Assembly: GCA_938084845.1 (NCBI GenBank)
Contig: CALKEB010000004.1
Location: 1-64,000, forward strand
Reading direction: 5' to 3'
Source: an uncultured Polaribacter sp.
GTDB lineage: Bacteria > Bacteroidota > Bacteroidia > Flavobacteriales > Flavobacteriaceae
Length of the DNA: 64,000 nt
Of this stretch, positions 62,393 to 64,000 are shown in pieces. Under the pieces are notes generated by a model. It ran no database searches, was not told the origin of the DNA, and saw nothing but the letters and a program-made list of their open reading frames with translations. Numbering within the stretch: the first letter of the stretch is position 1; each line of letters opens with the position of its first letter. A program made the translations under genes and the position numbers.

Positions 62393-63487
62393 TTACGATT
62401 CTTTTTGACCGTTTAACATCAGATAAGCTTTTAGAAAAGCATTAATATTACCATCCATAACAGCATCTACGTTACCTGTTTCATGAGCTGTTCTAACATC
62501 TTTTACTAGTTTATAAGGATGCATTACATAATTCCGTATTTGACTACCCCATTCATTCTTCATTTTATTGGCTTCAATATCATCTCTGGCTGCTTGTTGT
62601 TTTTTTAATTCAATTTCATACAATTGAGATTTTAGCATTTGCAAAGCTGTAGCTCTATTATCATGCTGAGAACGGGAATTTGAACAAGAAATTTGAATAC
62701 CTGAAGGCTTGTGTGTTAATTGAACTTTAGTTTCTACTTTATTCACGTTTTGACCACCTGCACCACTAGATCTTGCTGTTGTAATTTCTATATCTGCAGG
62801 ATTTATATTAATTTCAATAGAATCATCTGCAACAGGATAAACGTAAACAGAAGCAAAACTTGTGTGTCGTTTTGCATTCGAATCAAAAGGAGAAATACGG
62901 ACTAATCGATGTACACCATTTTCACCTTTTAACCAGCCAAAAGCATAATCTCCATCTATTTCTACTGTAACCGTTTTAATACCAGCAGCGTCACCCGCTT
63001 GATAATTTAGTGTTTTTAATTTAAAACCCTGCTTTTCTGCCCACATCCCATACATTCTAAAAAGCATTTCTGCCCAATCACAAGATTCTGTTCCTCCTGC
63101 ACCAGCTGTGATCTGAATTACTGCAGATAAAGAATCTCCTTCATCAGATAACATGTTCTTAAACTCAATATCTTCTAAAAGAGCGATGGTTTTGTCAAAT
63201 TGATGTAACACTTCTTTTTCATCTGCTTCCTCTTCTTTATAAAACTCATAAAAAATATTCAGATCTTCATTTAATCTAAGTATGGTATTATAATCTTCTA
63301 CCCATTTCTTTTTAAAACGCAGTTCTTTCATGAGAATTTCTGCAACTTTAGGGTCGTTCCAAAAATCAGGATTTACTGTTTTCTCTTCTTCATTCGCTAT
63401 TTCAATCAATTTTTTATCAATATCTAAGTAAGATTTTAATTTATCTATTCTGGTTGAAATATCTTTAAGTTGGTCTTGTGTAATCAT
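62393..63487 (-). CDS. prfB: Peptide chain release factor 2
   Basis: Class I release factor reading UGA/UAA. Full length (364 residues) in a single frame, with [16 protein letters not shown] (the RF2 SPF tripeptide) and the hydrolysis motif [17 protein letters not shown]. The usual programmed +1 frameshift near codon 25 (CUU-UGA-C) is absent: the coding strand reads TAC TTA GAT there. A minus-strand TATTTTTG (63503-63496) lies only 8 bases before the start, so the mRNA leader would be very short. Confidence 0.97.
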   Translation of the reverse strand: MITQDQLKDISTRIDKLKSYLDIDKKLIEIANEEEKTVNPDFWNDPKVAEILMKELRFKKKWVEDYNTILRLNEDLNIFYEFYKEEEADEKEVLHQFDKTIALLEDIEFKNMLSDEGDSLSAVIQITAGAGGTESCDWAEMLFRMYGMWAEKQGFKLKTLNYQAGDAAGIKTVTVEIDGDYAFGWLKGENGVHRLVRISPFDSNAKRHTSFASVYVYPVADDSIEININPADIEITTARSSGAGGQNVNKVETKVQLTHKPSGIQISCSNSRSQHDNRATALQMLKSQLYEIELKKQQAARDDIEANKMKNEWGSQIRNYVMHPYKLVKDVRTAHETGNVDAVMDGNINAFLKAYLMLNGQKES

Positions 63488-63495
63488 AAGCTGAA

Positions 63496-63503
63496 CAAAA
63501 ATA
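63496..63503 (-). promoter_or_regulatory. Possible -7 element just before prfB
   Basis: TATTTTTG on the minus strand matches TAnnTTTG with 8 bases to the start codon. No clear -33 element. Confidence 0.35.
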
Positions 63504-63572
63504 AATGAATTTTTAGGATTTCGAGTTTTTAAACTCCTCCTTATTTCATAGTTTTATAAAAATATTTAATTC

Positions 63573-64000
63573 ATGAAAAAAATACTACTTACATTATTAT
63601 TTGTTTCTTTTTATTTGCAAGGGTTTTCTCAATTTTTTAATAAAGAAAAAGAGAATAGTCTACGAGCAGGAATCTCTAAATACTCTGGGTATTTCACATT
63701 TTATTACGATGTTAGTGCCGATAAAGTTTATTTGCAAATAGATAAATTAAATACTGATTTTCTTTACGTACGTTCATTATCAGAAGGTATTGGATCTAAT
63801 GATATTGGCTTAGATAGAGGGCAGTTGGGCGCTGGTGTAGTTGTTCATTTTAAAAAAGCAGGAAATAAAATCTTGATGGTACAACCTAATCAAGATTACA
63901 GAGCAATTACAAATAATACAGAAGAAAAAAAATCAGTAAAGGAAGCTTTTGCAAAATCGATTTTACATGGTTTTGTTATAATAGAAGCTAAAAACAATAC
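63573..64000 (+). CDS. Zinc-dependent metalloprotease (DUF5117/DUF5118-type), N-terminal part
   Basis: A gene that runs off the window edge. The first 142 residues show a signal peptide (MKKILLTLLFVSFYLQGFSQ) and the conserved N-terminal domain: FYYDVSADKVYLQIDKLNTDFLYVRSLSEGIGSNDIGLDRGQLG, followed by MVQPNQDYRAI. This matches the start of large (about 800-residue) Bacteroidota zinc-dependent metalloproteases with DUF5117. The catalytic zinc site lies beyond the window. It diverges from prfB. Confidence 0.8.
   Translation, partial: MKKILLTLLFVSFYLQGFSQFFNKEKENSLRAGISKYSGYFTFYYDVSADKVYLQIDKLNTDFLYVRSLSEGIGSNDIGLDRGQLGAGVVVHFKKAGNKILMVQPNQDYRAITNNTEEKKSVKEAFAKSILHGFVIIEAKNN

Noticed and set aside
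1-64000. CRISPR arrays, insertion sequences, prophage, tRNA or rRNA genes
   Set aside because: No regularly spaced repeats, transposase or phage-type genes, or tRNA-like cloverleaf sequences were found on either strand.

Overview
The window is a stretch of chromosome from an AT-rich member of the Bacteroidota, most likely a marine Flavobacteriaceae (Polaribacter- or Tenacibaculum-like). The evidence is the low GC content, the near absence of Shine-Dalgarno sequences, several promoter-like TTG-N18-20-TAnnTTTG elements typical of the phylum, and family content: DUF4252 pairs, an OMP_b-brl_3 TonB-type receptor, a PD40-propeller/amidohydrolase, MiaE, and a DnaX without the zinc module. I see no tRNA, rRNA, CRISPR array, insertion sequence or prophage. 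This is a core-genome region, and the novelty lies in regulation and in altered enzymes.

Layout. 1-8 kb: tRNA modification (mnmE, miaE), a DbpA-type helicase, a CPA1 antiporter with a TrkA-N domain, and dnaX. 8-20 kb: msrA, an exported methyltransferase with an unusual Cys/Met-type PLP enzyme, meaB, cysS-yidD-lgt and a small membrane protein, a Nudix enzyme, an acyltransferase, fahA and glyA. 20-28 kb: rmuC, a second acyltransferase, a propeller lipoprotein, a patatin, an S41 protease, then an ECF sigma / anti-sigma / DUF4252 / DUF4252 operon. 28-37 kb: an M1-family protein lacking every zinc and catalytic residue, HAD and DCC proteins, and a four-gene MacB/MacA-like ABC efflux operon. 37-47 kb: DUF1853, DUF2461, a MATE pump, a thioesterase-helicase-TRIC-MaoC run, a 1127-residue propeller-amidohydrolase, and a small membrane protein/HTH pair. 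47-52 kb: a TetR-ABC-HlyD-TolC export operon with a palindromic operator. 52-64 kb: a cold-shock domain protein, aroB, proline dehydrogenase coupled to a LETM1-like protein, typA, fumC, an unlisted 57-residue membrane protein, a TonB-type receptor, arsC, prfB, and the start of a large metalloprotease.

The most notable observations are these. (1) The sequence TGTAAC-N16-CGTC, a classical ECF sigma promoter shape, occurs upstream of the ECF sigma operon, the MacB-like efflux operon and the DUF4870 gene. This suggests an autoregulated envelope-stress regulon visible within the window. (2) dnaX contains a run of 11 A just after the ATPase core, and either a +1 or a -1 slip stops within a few codons. 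That would give a gamma-like product of about 360 residues. (3) The M1 protein reads Q, Q, N and A where H, E, H and E are expected. (4) The exporter ATPase of the TetR operon has a degenerate signature motif, Q-loop and H-loop and an ED in place of the Walker B DE. (5) Proline dehydrogenase overlaps, by ATGA, a small protein carrying the LETM1 core motif.
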